NCBI GenBank assembly: GCA_937128055.1
Contig: CAKZMC010000191.1
Location: 1 to 40,949 of the forward strand
Direction of reading: 5' to 3'
DNA: 40,949 nt
From: an uncultured Actinomycetes bacterium
GTDB taxonomy: Bacteria; Actinomycetota; Geothermincolia; Geothermincolales; RBG-13-55-18
Both the position numbers and the translations under genes were made by a program. Within the stretch, counting starts at the first letter, position 1. Each line of letters begins with the position of its first letter. Positions 28,511 through 37,704 of this stretch are shown one piece after another. The notes below the pieces were generated by a model. That model ran no database searches and was not told the DNA's origin. It saw only the letters and a list, made by a program, of their open reading frames with translations.

Positions 28511-30004
28511 GTGAAAGAGAACGTTGCAACGGCCAGGAAGCTCTCGCGGGGAAGGGAGGAGGCGGGATCGCGTTCCCGCGCCCCGGCGGGCACGGGGACA
28601 GATGAGCGTGCTGGCGAAGGGGAGCGGGAGGAAGAATTTTCCGGATGGAAGCAGCTGGCAAGCTCGTTTTTCCGCCTCTACGGCAGGTACCCGGCTTCCG
28701 CGCAAGGGGGGAGAGGCGGCCGGGATGAACGAGTAGGGGGCGACGGCAACCGCTATCCGGAGCGGGTTTGCCTGCAAGAGCGGGTTTTACGCGGCGGCGC
28801 TGAGCGAGCTTTCCCGTCGAGACGCACGGTCGGTTACGGCGCTTGGTACGACTCGGTGCCCCTGCCGCGGATACAGGACCATCTGCTGGTCGCGGCGGTG
28901 AAGAGGGAATTCGCCGCGGCGCGAACGCCCTTCCTCGCTTTCGACGTCCACCGCCTCTTGAACAACTATCGCCTCTTGGGCAGCCGCTTGCAGGGCGCGG
29001 AGGTCTTCTATCCCGTGAAATGCAACGACCACCGGCATATCCTGGAGTTGCTGAACGACTGGGGCGCGGGGTTCGAGGCGGCCTCCTGGGGTGAGGTAGA
29101 AACGCTGTTGGCCATCGGCGTGCGGCCGGAAAAGATCATCTTCGGGGCGACCGTCAAGGACGGGGACCATATCGCGAGGGCGTATCGCGAGGGGATAGAC
29201 ATCTATGCCTATGATTCCCGGGAGGAGATAGCGAAAATGGCGGCGGCGGCGCCGGGGTGCCGGGTTTACCTGCGGCTCGCGGTTCCCGATTACGGGGCGA
29301 GCGTCTTTCCCCTCTCGGGAAAGTTCGGGGCACAGCCGGAGGAAGCAGTCGCTCTGCTGCGAGCGGCCGGAAAAGCCGGCTTGCAACCCGTGGGCCTTTC
29401 CTTTCACGTGGGGTCCCAGTGCCTCGATCCCTCCACGTGGTGGCTCGCCGTGGCCATAGCGGCCTGGGTATGGAACAGGGCGAAGGCGGCCGGCATGAAC
29501 CTTTCGCTGCTGAACCTGGGGGGAGGCATCCCCATTTCCTATGCCCATCCCGTCCTGGAGAAAGAGATATTCCTCAGCAACCTCAACCTGGCCGTCAGGG
29601 GCCACTTTCACCGCCGTCCGAGGTTGATCATTGAGCCGGGGCGTTCCCTGGTGGGGGACGTGGCGGTCATGGTGGCGTCGGTGATAGGCAAGGCGCGCCG
29701 CGGGGATAGGGAGTGGCTCTACCTCGACGCGGGTACCTATCAGGGGCTGGTGGAGGCGGTGCAGGAGAGGGAGCGTTTCTCCTACCTGGTGTACGCCGAG
29801 GGCCGCGCCCCCATGCGCAGGTACTGTCTGGGCGGGCCTACCTGCGATGCGGGGGACGTGGTGGCCTGGGATGTCGTCCTCCCCGAGCTACAGTGCGGCG
29901 ATCGTGTGTACATCATGAATGCCGGTGCCTACAGCAACGTGTGCTCCACCACCTTCAACGGGTTCCCGCCGCCCGAGGTGTACTTCCTGTCCAGCGAGGG
30001 ATGA
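28511..30004 (+). CDS. Fold-type III PLP-dependent decarboxylase (ornithine/lysine-type)
   Basis: FYPVKCNDHRHIL (PLP Lys), GFEAASWGEVETLLAIG, LSFHVGSQC, LNLGGGIP, IEPGRSLVGD, GGPTCDAGDVV, GAYSNVCSTTFNGFPPPEVYFL; start uncertain (homology begins ~28830). Confidence 0.9.
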   Translation: MKENVATARKLSRGREEAGSRSRAPAGTGTDERAGEGEREEEFSGWKQLASSFFRLYGRYPASAQGGRGGRDERVGGDGNRYPERVCLQERVLRGGAERAFPSRRTVGYGAWYDSVPLPRIQDHLLVAAVKREFAAARTPFLAFDVHRLLNNYRLLGSRLQGAEVFYPVKCNDHRHILELLNDWGAGFEAASWGEVETLLAIGVRPEKIIFGATVKDGDHIARAYREGIDIYAYDSREEIAKMAAAAPGCRVYLRLAVPDYGASVFPLSGKFGAQPEEAVALLRAAGKAGLQPVGLSFHVGSQCLDPSTWWLAVAIAAWVWNRAKAAGMNLSLLNLGGGIPISYAHPVLEKEIFLSNLNLAVRGHFHRRPRLIIEPGRSLVGDVAVMVASVIGKARRGDREWLYLDAGTYQGLVEAVQERERFSYLVYAEGRAPMRRYCLGGPTCDAGDVVAWDVVLPELQCGDRVYIMNAGAYSNVCSTTFNGFPPPEVYFLSSEG

Positions 30005-30015
30005 AAGGAGAGGCC

Positions 30016-30597
30016 ATGAAGGCAACCATCGAAAGGAGGACGGAGGAGGGTTTAATTACCAGGATATACCGGGATGATCTTCCGCGCGACTGGGAGGAGC
30101 CCCTTTGGCGGAAGTACGAGGAGAGTTTCGGCGCCCTGGACAACTACCAGGACCAGATGTGCTACGACCGCGAGAGCTTCCTGGAAGCCCTCCGCGACAG
30201 GGATTACCTCAAGTTCGTGGTGCAGGAGGAAGGCCGCCCCCGTGGCCTGGCCCTTGCGGTGAACGACATGGAAAAGGCGGCCGTGGCCTACATCAATGCC
30301 GAGTTCCTGCGCAGGAGGTACCCCAGCGAGGTGGAGGAGGGCAGGTTCTACTACGTCACCGCCATCTTCATCGACCCGCAGTCGCAGGGCATGGGGCAGG
30401 TGAAGTCGCTGCTGCGCGCCATGCTCGCCTTCATGAAGGAGGGGAGGCGGGTAGCGGGCTTCGACTTCAGCGAGGCCAAGGAATTCCTTGCCGGGGTGAT
30501 CGAGAACCTGAGCCGCGATGAAGAGGTGAACATCCCCGTCCGCGCGCGGCGCCTGGATGCCCAGGTGTACTACTCGCTGGAGCTGCTGGAAGCCTGA
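30016..30597 (+). CDS. GNAT-like acetyltransferase
   Basis: FVVQEEGRPRGLALAVNDMEKAAVAYINAEF...YYVTAIFIDPQSQGMGQVKSLLRAMLAFM; starts 12 bp after the decarboxylase stop. Confidence 0.65.
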   Translation: MKATIERRTEEGLITRIYRDDLPRDWEEPLWRKYEESFGALDNYQDQMCYDRESFLEALRDRDYLKFVVQEEGRPRGLALAVNDMEKAAVAYINAEFLRRRYPSEVEEGRFYYVTAIFIDPQSQGMGQVKSLLRAMLAFMKEGRRVAGFDFSEAKEFLAGVIENLSRDEEVNIPVRARRLDAQVYYSLELLEA

Positions 30598-30619
30598 TCC
30601 CGCTCGCGCGCCGTTCGCC

Positions 30620-32782
30620 TCAACTCTGGGACTGCGGCTTGAGGGATCTGCCCGGTCCCATGGGCAGGCGGAAGGAGAACTCGGTCCCCTCGCCCGGCCG
30701 GGTGTCCACCTCGATTTCCGTTTCCAGGAGATCGGCGATGAGGCGCACGATGTAGAGGCCCAGGCCGGTGCCCGTCTGGTGCTTGTCCAGATCCTCAAGG
30801 CGGTCAAAGGGGTTGAAGATGTTGCGCACCTGCGAGGCGTCCATGCCCATCCCGAAGTCGCGCACGGATATGCGCACTCGGCCCTCCTCCCTTTCCGCCT
30901 TCATGATCACCGGGCTTTGCGGGGGGCTGAAGCGGATGGCGTTGTCCACTATGTTCTTGAGCAGCATCATGAGGTAGGAGCGGTCCGACGCCACGCTTAT
31001 CTCCCCTCCCTCGATCTCACTGGCGAGGCGCCTGCTCTCCTCCCCGCCGAGGTTGGCCTGCAGGCTGTCGAAGATCTCCCGCACGGGTATGACCTGCATG
31101 CTCATTGCCGCTTCCTTTCTCTGGAAACGCGAGATGGTGATGAACTGGTTGAGGAGGGAGGTGAGACGCTGGCAGGCGTTGGTGATGTGCTGGATGCACT
31201 CCTCCCGCTGCCGCTCGCTGAAGTCCCTGCAATGGTCACGAAGGAGGAGGGCGTACCCGTTGAGGATGGTGATGGGGGTGCGGAACTCGTGGGAGGTGAC
31301 GTTGATGATATCCGTCTTGAACTGGTCCAGCTCCTCCACCTTCTTCTGGAACTTGCGGGCCTCTTCCAGCTGTGCCGTGAGGTAGGCGGAGAGGAGGTAG
31401 TTCTCGATGAAAATGCCCAGACGGTCGCTGAGCTGGCGCAGGAACGCGAGGTCCACGGGGTCCAGCGAGGCCGGCCTCGCCTTGTTCCCCACCAGCAGCG
31501 TACCCACCTCTCCCAGGGTGCCCCTGATGGGGAGGCATGCCACCAGCCCCTTTTCGCGCATCTCGTGGCGCAGGTGCGCGTCCGCGTCGGGCTGTTCCTC
31601 GTCGAAGGCGATGTCCTCCAGCACCAGCGGGCGCTGCCGCAGGCGGTGGAGAGGGGAGCCGGAGTAATCTATCTCCCGGAAGTCCACGTAACCGTCGCCT
31701 TCCCTGCGCGCCCCCATCGACCAGTCGCCCTTGCCGGAGAATATCTCCCGGGGGATGATAACGGCGAGCTTCTCCAGGCGGAGTTGCCGGCAGACCAGGG
31801 CCGCCACCCCCGAGGCCCCTTCCCTGATGTCGGGGTTGCGGGTCAGCACGCCTGACACCTCGTGCAGTAGCCCCACCTCGTCGTACAGGCTCGCGAAGAG
31901 GAAGCGGGAAGCCAAGCGGTTGCAGAGTTCGCGCAGGGCGGGGGCGAAGGCCACTATCAGGGCCAGGGCGATCATGAAGATGGCCCGTTCCAGCGCTGGG
32001 TCAAGGGTCCAGAAGAGGTGCAGGGACAGGTAGAGGAGGAGAAGCGGTATTCCGAAAAGCACCAGGGCGAGCAGGTAGGCGAGGCCGCGGCGCATGGCGA
32101 TGCGCACGTCCAGCAGCCGGTAGCGCATGATGGCGTAAGCGGTGAAGGCGGCGGGGATGATCACCGCCAGGAAGGTGTAGTCCGAGGTGACGTCGCGGTT
32201 CAACATGCCCGGGATGGCGATGGTCAGCAGGAAGGCCAGGACGAAGAAGATGCCGAAACCGATGAGGATGTAGAGCGCCCGCGAGCGGTCGATGCTGCGC
32301 GAGCGGCGCCTTTTCAGCGATATGCAGAAGAAACCAGCCCCGCCCAGCAGCAGGAAGTAGAGCGTGAACAGGGCGTAGAAGGGGCCATTGGTGACCAAGT
32401 AGGACCCTTCCCTGTACTCGGCCTGCCTGATGATCATATCCGTAAAGCATATGAAGGCCAGGAGCGAGGCTGCGGAATACACCAGGCGGGTCAGCCAGGG
32501 AGATGGCTTGGTTCCCCGCATGAAAACAAGGCCGAAGAAAAAGAAGGTGGGAACGGCGAACGTGGCTATGGCGTATGATAAGCGGTATTGCATGGTGACG
32601 AAGAACGTGGAGGGCTGTGAGATCAGGCGGTCCACAAAACCCGAGAGCAGCCACAGGGAGACCAGGGCGAGGAAGAGGGAGAAATAGCGATTGAGGCTCG
32701 CCTTCCGCTTTGCTGCCAGCACGGCTACGGCCATACTCGTCAAGAAGGCGGCTTCCAGCGCGGTGATCACGAACCTAAACAT
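30620..32782 (-). CDS. Sensor histidine kinase with 7TM sensor, GAF-like and HisKA/HATPase domains (orphan)
   Basis: Seven hydrophobic segments; FKTDIINVTSHEFRTPITILNGYALLL H-box; DNAIRFSPPQ, DFGMGMD, GTGLGLYIVRLIADLL. Confidence 0.95.
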   Translation of the reverse strand: MFRFVITALEAAFLTSMAVAVLAAKRKASLNRYFSLFLALVSLWLLSGFVDRLISQPSTFFVTMQYRLSYAIATFAVPTFFFFGLVFMRGTKPSPWLTRLVYSAASLLAFICFTDMIIRQAEYREGSYLVTNGPFYALFTLYFLLLGGAGFFCISLKRRRSRSIDRSRALYILIGFGIFFVLAFLLTIAIPGMLNRDVTSDYTFLAVIIPAAFTAYAIMRYRLLDVRIAMRRGLAYLLALVLFGIPLLLLYLSLHLFWTLDPALERAIFMIALALIVAFAPALRELCNRLASRFLFASLYDEVGLLHEVSGVLTRNPDIREGASGVAALVCRQLRLEKLAVIIPREIFSGKGDWSMGARREGDGYVDFREIDYSGSPLHRLRQRPLVLEDIAFDEEQPDADAHLRHEMREKGLVACLPIRGTLGEVGTLLVGNKARPASLDPVDLAFLRQLSDRLGIFIENYLLSAYLTAQLEEARKFQKKVEELDQFKTDIINVTSHEFRTPITILNGYALLLRDHCRDFSERQREECIQHITNACQRLTSLLNQFITISRFQRKEAAMSMQVIPVREIFDSLQANLGGEESRRLASEIEGGEISVASDRSYLMMLLKNIVDNAIRFSPPQSPVIMKAEREEGRVRISVRDFGMGMDASQVRNIFNPFDRLEDLDKHQTGTGLGLYIVRLIADLLETEIEVDTRPGEGTEFSFRLPMGPGRSLKPQSQS

Positions 32783-33400
32783 GATTCCTCACCCGCTATC
32801 ACCTGAGGGCGTCCGGTTGCTTATTTCATCTCCCGCCCCGCGCGGGCGCCGTCGCGACCCTTCCGCCCGCCATACAGCCTGCCGCATCTCGTAAGCGAGG
32901 GAAACGCCTGCCTTCTCGGCTGTGCCGCGCCGGCCTTGCCGGCTCCTTTACTCATCCGGGAGGCGGCGCTACCGCGGGTGCCTACGTCCCGGCTTCCCCT
33001 TGCGCGCCACCCGTTTCTTGGGCCGGTGTCCTCATGCACCGTGGCAGCAGGCATTAATAATCAATATTTTATCGGCTTTTCCCGGCGATTGGTAAAGGCC
33101 ACTACGGGAGCGTTGCGAACCGGTGCACCACCTGCCTTGCGATGCGCGTGCGGCTTGCGGGCGGCGTTTTCGCGGCGGAGGGGCCGTCCCGTCGGGGCTA
33201 CTCGCCTCCAGGGCGGGACTATATAAGGGACCGGCACAGCGGGGAGGGGATGCGGTCCGCCGCCGTGCGCGCCGCGGAGTTGCTCCCGTCCGGATTGCCC
33301 CCGGGGGCGAGTTTGGGCGGTCCAGGGAAAAAGCGGGCAAAATACGGTGAAAAACCCCGAGGAACGGCAACAATATGACAAAAGTGCCATATATCTTGCT

Positions 33401-33429
33401 TGACAGTGCAAGCTCAATCAAATAGACTT
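33401..33429 (+). promoter_or_regulatory. Candidate sigma-70 promoter with overlapping small palindrome
   Basis: TTGACA (33401-33406), 17-bp spacer, TAGACT; overlapped by GCTTG-ACAGTG-CAAGC. Confidence 0.45.
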
Positions 33430-33587
33430 GTTTGGCGGTGGCGGTTGAGTAGCGGATGGGTGCGACGTATTTTTCAGTATCAAGAATTTATTGTATTCGA
33501 GGACGCTTGCGATAGCTTTGCGTTTGCGGCTCGGACCGGTTCCGTTCATTGTTCGGGTAAAGGTGGGGTTAACTACTTCGGGAGGTA

Positions 33588-34883
33588 ATGCACATGTACG
33601 AGGAACTAAACACCGCCATGTCCAGGGACGAAAGCATCTCCATGCTCAAGAAGGAAGTCCACGAGCTGGCCGTCAAGGACTTGAGGCCCATCTCGCTTCA
33701 GCTGGACAAGATGCATCCCCAGGAAGTCTGCGAGAAGGGGTCGCCCTATTACGAGGCGCACAAGAAGATAAAACAGATGGGGCTGCACAGGATGTACACG
33801 AGGAAGGAGTACGGCGGCCTGGAATCGACTCCCGAGGAGATACATGTCGTGCTGGAGGAGGTGTCCTGGGCGAGCATGGGTTTCGGGGGCGGCCTGGGCG
33901 TGGACATGTGCTGCATGGCCATCATCACGCTGACCAACGACATCCTGGGAGGCTCCGTCTCCGAGATGGTGGACGACATCGTCACGCCCTGGCTCGAGGA
34001 CGATGAGGGGAAATATCACGGGTGCATACCGTGGGTGGAGCCCGAGCACGGATCCGACATCATAGGCGCCTGCCATCTGCCCGACGAGCTCATCGTGGGA
34101 TATGGGCTGCGGGCTCCGGTGAGGATGGACGAGGAGGGGGACTTCTGGGTCCTCAACGGCATGAAGGCCCCGTGGACGACTTCGGGTCCGACGGCCACGC
34201 ACGGCGCGGTAATCGTCAACGCGCCTCCCCACGAGAGCATAGCGGACGCCACGCTGGCCTTCGTGCCCTTCGAGCTGGAGGGGGTGCGCAAGGGGCCAGC
34301 CCTGGAGAAGTTGGGCATGCGGGACGAGCCGCAGGGCGAGATAATCTTCGACAACGTCAAGGTCCCCAAGGAGTACGTCATCGTCATCCCCGGGCTCTGG
34401 AAATCCCTGGGGGGCACCATTCTCGCCCTGCTGAACGCGGGGATGGGCGCCCTGTACACCGGCCTGGGGAGAGCGGCCTTCGAGGAGGCCTTGAAGTACG
34501 CCAAGGAGAGGGTGCAGGGAGGCAGGCCCCTCATCGAGCACGACACCATGAAGATGCGTCTGGCGGAGATGTTCATGAAGGTGGAGGCGTGCAGGAGCTA
34601 TTCCAGGGCCGCCGTGAGCTATTCCCACGAGAAGGTCTTCAAGGAGACCGAGATGGATTTCCCCCACGGCATCTGCTTCGCCTGCAAGGCTTTCTGCACG
34701 CAGCAGGCCTTCGAGGTGGCCAGCGAGGCGGTCCAGATCCACGGAGGGTACGGGATAACCAAGGACAGCGTGGTCGAGAAGCTCTTCCGGGACGCGCGCA
34801 TGGGCCTGATCATGGACGGGTGCAACCGCGTGCTGACCCTCACGGCGGGCTGGAACCTGCAAGAGGCGTATTCGTTGGAATGA
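33588..34883 (+). CDS. Acyl-CoA dehydrogenase-family protein with Asp (DGCN) in the EGTN position
   Basis: GCIPWVEPEHGSDIIGA, WVLNGMKAPWTTSGPTA, VQIHGGYGITKDSVVEKLFRDARMGLIMDGCNRVLTLTAGW. Confidence 0.92.
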   Translation: MHMYEELNTAMSRDESISMLKKEVHELAVKDLRPISLQLDKMHPQEVCEKGSPYYEAHKKIKQMGLHRMYTRKEYGGLESTPEEIHVVLEEVSWASMGFGGGLGVDMCCMAIITLTNDILGGSVSEMVDDIVTPWLEDDEGKYHGCIPWVEPEHGSDIIGACHLPDELIVGYGLRAPVRMDEEGDFWVLNGMKAPWTTSGPTATHGAVIVNAPPHESIADATLAFVPFELEGVRKGPALEKLGMRDEPQGEIIFDNVKVPKEYVIVIPGLWKSLGGTILALLNAGMGALYTGLGRAAFEEALKYAKERVQGGRPLIEHDTMKMRLAEMFMKVEACRSYSRAAVSYSHEKVFKETEMDFPHGICFACKAFCTQQAFEVASEAVQIHGGYGITKDSVVEKLFRDARMGLIMDGCNRVLTLTAGWNLQEAYSLE

Positions 34884-34893
34884 GGTGGGGGAG

Positions 34894-36357
34894 ATGTCAG
34901 GAGGGATAGACAGGAAACAGCTGGTCGACATTGCGGGAAAAGACAACGTCTTCGACGACGAAGAGACCCTCGACGCCTACTCGCAAGACGAGAGCTTCCT
35001 CCCGCCGCGGCGCCCGAGTTTCGTCGTGAAGCCCAAGGGGCGGGACGAGATCGTCGCGTTGCTGAAAATCGCCAACGAGACCAAGACCCCCCTCGTCCCG
35101 GTCAGCTCGGGCCCACCGCACTTCCGGGGGGATACCGTCCCGGAATACGGAGGGATAGTGCTCGACCTCTCGGGGATGAGCAAGATCCTCTTCGTGGACA
35201 GGGAGGACCGGGTGGCGATGATCGAGCCGGGAGTGAGGTTCCGCGAGCTCCAGGCGGCGTTGCGCAAGGAGGGCATGAAGCTCCCCATACCGCTATGCCC
35301 GAGGGAGACGAAGTCGGTGGTGGGGAGCTGCCTGGAAAGGGAGCCGCACACCATCCCCAAGTACCACCTCGACCACTGCGACCCCCTGTCGTGCGCGGAG
35401 GTGGTCTTCGGGACGGGCGACGTTTTCTGCACCGGCGAGGCGGCGGGCCCGGGCACCATCGAAGACAAGCAGAAGGCGGGGTGGCGGCAGAAGATAAGGG
35501 TGGAGCCGCAGACGGAACTGATACGCCTCTTCCAGGGCTCGCAGGGCACCATGGGCATCGTTACCTGGGTGACCGTGAGGTGCGAGGTCATGCCCGGCAC
35601 CCAGAAGCCACTCCTGGCGGCGGGCGACGACCTGGAAGCCCTGCTCGAGTTCCTCTACCGGCTGGTGAGGATGAGGCTCTGCGACGAGGCCTTCATCCTT
35701 GACGGCGCCGACATGGCGGCCATCGCGGCGGAGGACGGTGACGTCGACGCCCTGCAGGACACCCTGCCGCGGTGGATCCTCTTCTTCTGCATAAGCGGCT
35801 ACCGCATACTTCCGGAGGAGAGGGTCTCCATACTGGAGAAGGAAACCAGGGAGATAGCCAAGCTGTGCAACGTCGGCCTGCAGGACGCCGTGGCGGGCCT
35901 TCCCGCGGAAAAGGTTCTGGACATCACCGGCCAGCCCTGCGCGGACACCTACTGGAAGTTGAGGAAGAGGGGCGCTTGCCAGGACATCTATTTTATAAGC
36001 TCCTTCGACGGCATCGCGAGATGCGTGGAGGTGATGCGGGAGTTCGCGGGCAGGAACGGCTTGCCCGTAAGGGACATCGGCGTCTACGTGCAACCGGTGT
36101 GCCAGGGACATGGGTATCACTGCGAGTTCAACATCTTCCACAAAGGGGAGGATCATGCGGAGAGGGAGAGGGTCAAGGACGCCTACGAATCGTTGTGCCG
36201 CGTGCTCTTGAACAACGGGGCCTTCTTCTCGCGCCCCTACGACCTGCTCCCGGAGATGGTCTACGAGAGGGACGCCGTGGCGGGTGGCGTCCTGCGCAAG
36301 GTGAAGAGCGTCTTCGACCCCAACAACATCCTCAACCCCGGTAAACTGTGTTTCTGA
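34894..36357 (+). CDS. FAD-binding oxidase (GlcD-like, PCMH-type)
   Basis: PSFVVKPKGRDEIVALLKIANETKTPLVPVSSG, GIVLDLSGMSKIL, IEPGVRFRELQAALRKEGM, GSQGTMGIVTWVTVRCE, C-terminal FDPNNILNPGKLCF. Confidence 0.9.
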   Translation: MSGGIDRKQLVDIAGKDNVFDDEETLDAYSQDESFLPPRRPSFVVKPKGRDEIVALLKIANETKTPLVPVSSGPPHFRGDTVPEYGGIVLDLSGMSKILFVDREDRVAMIEPGVRFRELQAALRKEGMKLPIPLCPRETKSVVGSCLEREPHTIPKYHLDHCDPLSCAEVVFGTGDVFCTGEAAGPGTIEDKQKAGWRQKIRVEPQTELIRLFQGSQGTMGIVTWVTVRCEVMPGTQKPLLAAGDDLEALLEFLYRLVRMRLCDEAFILDGADMAAIAAEDGDVDALQDTLPRWILFFCISGYRILPEERVSILEKETREIAKLCNVGLQDAVAGLPAEKVLDITGQPCADTYWKLRKRGACQDIYFISSFDGIARCVEVMREFAGRNGLPVRDIGVYVQPVCQGHGYHCEFNIFHKGEDHAERERVKDAYESLCRVLLNNGAFFSRPYDLLPEMVYERDAVAGGVLRKVKSVFDPNNILNPGKLCF

Positions 36358-36371
36358 AAGGAGAAGGCAAG

Positions 36372-37652
36372 ATGGCTTTGGAGGATTACGAATTCGGGGC
36401 CAGGTACTGCTCGCGGGATTCCATATGCAAGTTCATTCCCCAGTACGCGGTCAAGGACGCCCGCTTCGCGCAGTGCTGCCCCTCCATATCCAGGTATAAC
36501 GTCCACGCCTATTCCGGCGGGGGAAGGGTGATCATGGCGACCTCGCTCCTGCAGGGAAGGGGGGAGATCAGCGAGGAGGTCAAGGAGATCATATACAAGT
36601 GCCAGCTTTGCGGCGCCTGCCAGACCTCCTGCCACATCGTCACGGAGCTGGTGGAGCCTCTGGAGATAGCGCGCGAACTGAAGTTCCGCTGCGTGGAGGA
36701 GGGCAAGGAGAACCAGGCCCTGTCGAGCGTGAGGGAAAGGCTGGTCAAGACGAACAATATCTTCGGCAAGAAACAGGCCGACAGGGGGAAGTGGGCGGAG
36801 GGCCTGAAGGTCAAGGATGCGGGCGCGGAGGCGGCCGAGGTGCTCTTCTTTGCCGGGTGCCGGCTCTCCTACGACGATTCTTTCGCGCCGGTGGCCAGGA
36901 AATCCGTGGAGCTGATGAGCGGAGCGGGGATGGATGTGGGAATACTTGGAAAAGGAGAGACGTGCTGCGGCGGCCGCCTCTTCGACATGGGTTACAGGGA
37001 GGATTTCCGCAAGCTCGCAAGCACCATCGCGAAGAAGATCAAGGCTTGTGGCGCCAAGCGCTTGGTGACCGCCTGCGGGTGCTGCTACGGAACCTTTAAG
37101 CAGTTCTTCCCCATGATGGAGCTGGATCTCGAGGGCGTCGAGCTCCTGCACATATCGGAAGTCCTCGACGACCTCATGGGGGAAGGCAAGATCGAGCTCA
37201 AGAGGGAGATACCCCTGCGCGTCACCTATCACGACCCCTGCCACCTGGGGAGGCTGGGCGAACCCTATGAACGGTGGGAGGGGCAATACGTGAAGAAGCT
37301 GGGCCTGTGGGTGGCCGAGCCCGACAGGGAGGTGAGGAGGGGCCTGGGGGGAGTCTTCGACCCCCCGAGAAACGTCATCGCGGGCATCGAGGGCATAAAG
37401 CTCGTGGAGATGAAGAGGAAGCGCGAGTACGCCTGGTGCTGCGGGGCCGGAGGGGGCGTCCTGGAGGCGTACCCGGAGTTCGCGGCCTGGACGGCCGGGG
37501 AAAGGCTGCAGGAGGCGATGAGCGAAGGCTGCGAGGCGCTGGTGACGGCCTGTCCCTGGTGCGAGACGGCCTTCAGGATGGCAGTCAAGGAAAGCGGTGT
37601 AGGCGAGCTCAAGGTGATGGACCTGGTGGACCTGGTCGCCATGGCGACATGA
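36372..37652 (+). CDS. (Fe-S)-binding CCG-domain protein (GlcF/HdrD-like)
   Basis: CQLCGACQTSCHIV; two CCG-type modules (FFAGCRLSY...ETCCGG...ACGCCYGTF; YHDPCHLGR...WCCGAGGGV...ACPWCETAF). Confidence 0.92.
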   Translation: MALEDYEFGARYCSRDSICKFIPQYAVKDARFAQCCPSISRYNVHAYSGGGRVIMATSLLQGRGEISEEVKEIIYKCQLCGACQTSCHIVTELVEPLEIARELKFRCVEEGKENQALSSVRERLVKTNNIFGKKQADRGKWAEGLKVKDAGAEAAEVLFFAGCRLSYDDSFAPVARKSVELMSGAGMDVGILGKGETCCGGRLFDMGYREDFRKLASTIAKKIKACGAKRLVTACGCCYGTFKQFFPMMELDLEGVELLHISEVLDDLMGEGKIELKREIPLRVTYHDPCHLGRLGEPYERWEGQYVKKLGLWVAEPDREVRRGLGGVFDPPRNVIAGIEGIKLVEMKRKREYAWCCGAGGGVLEAYPEFAAWTAGERLQEAMSEGCEALVTACPWCETAFRMAVKESGVGELKVMDLVDLVAMAT

Positions 37653-37704
37653 GCGCCGCCCGCGGACGCTTGGTTCTTTCACGACCGGATGGAGGAGGTG
37701 CGCG

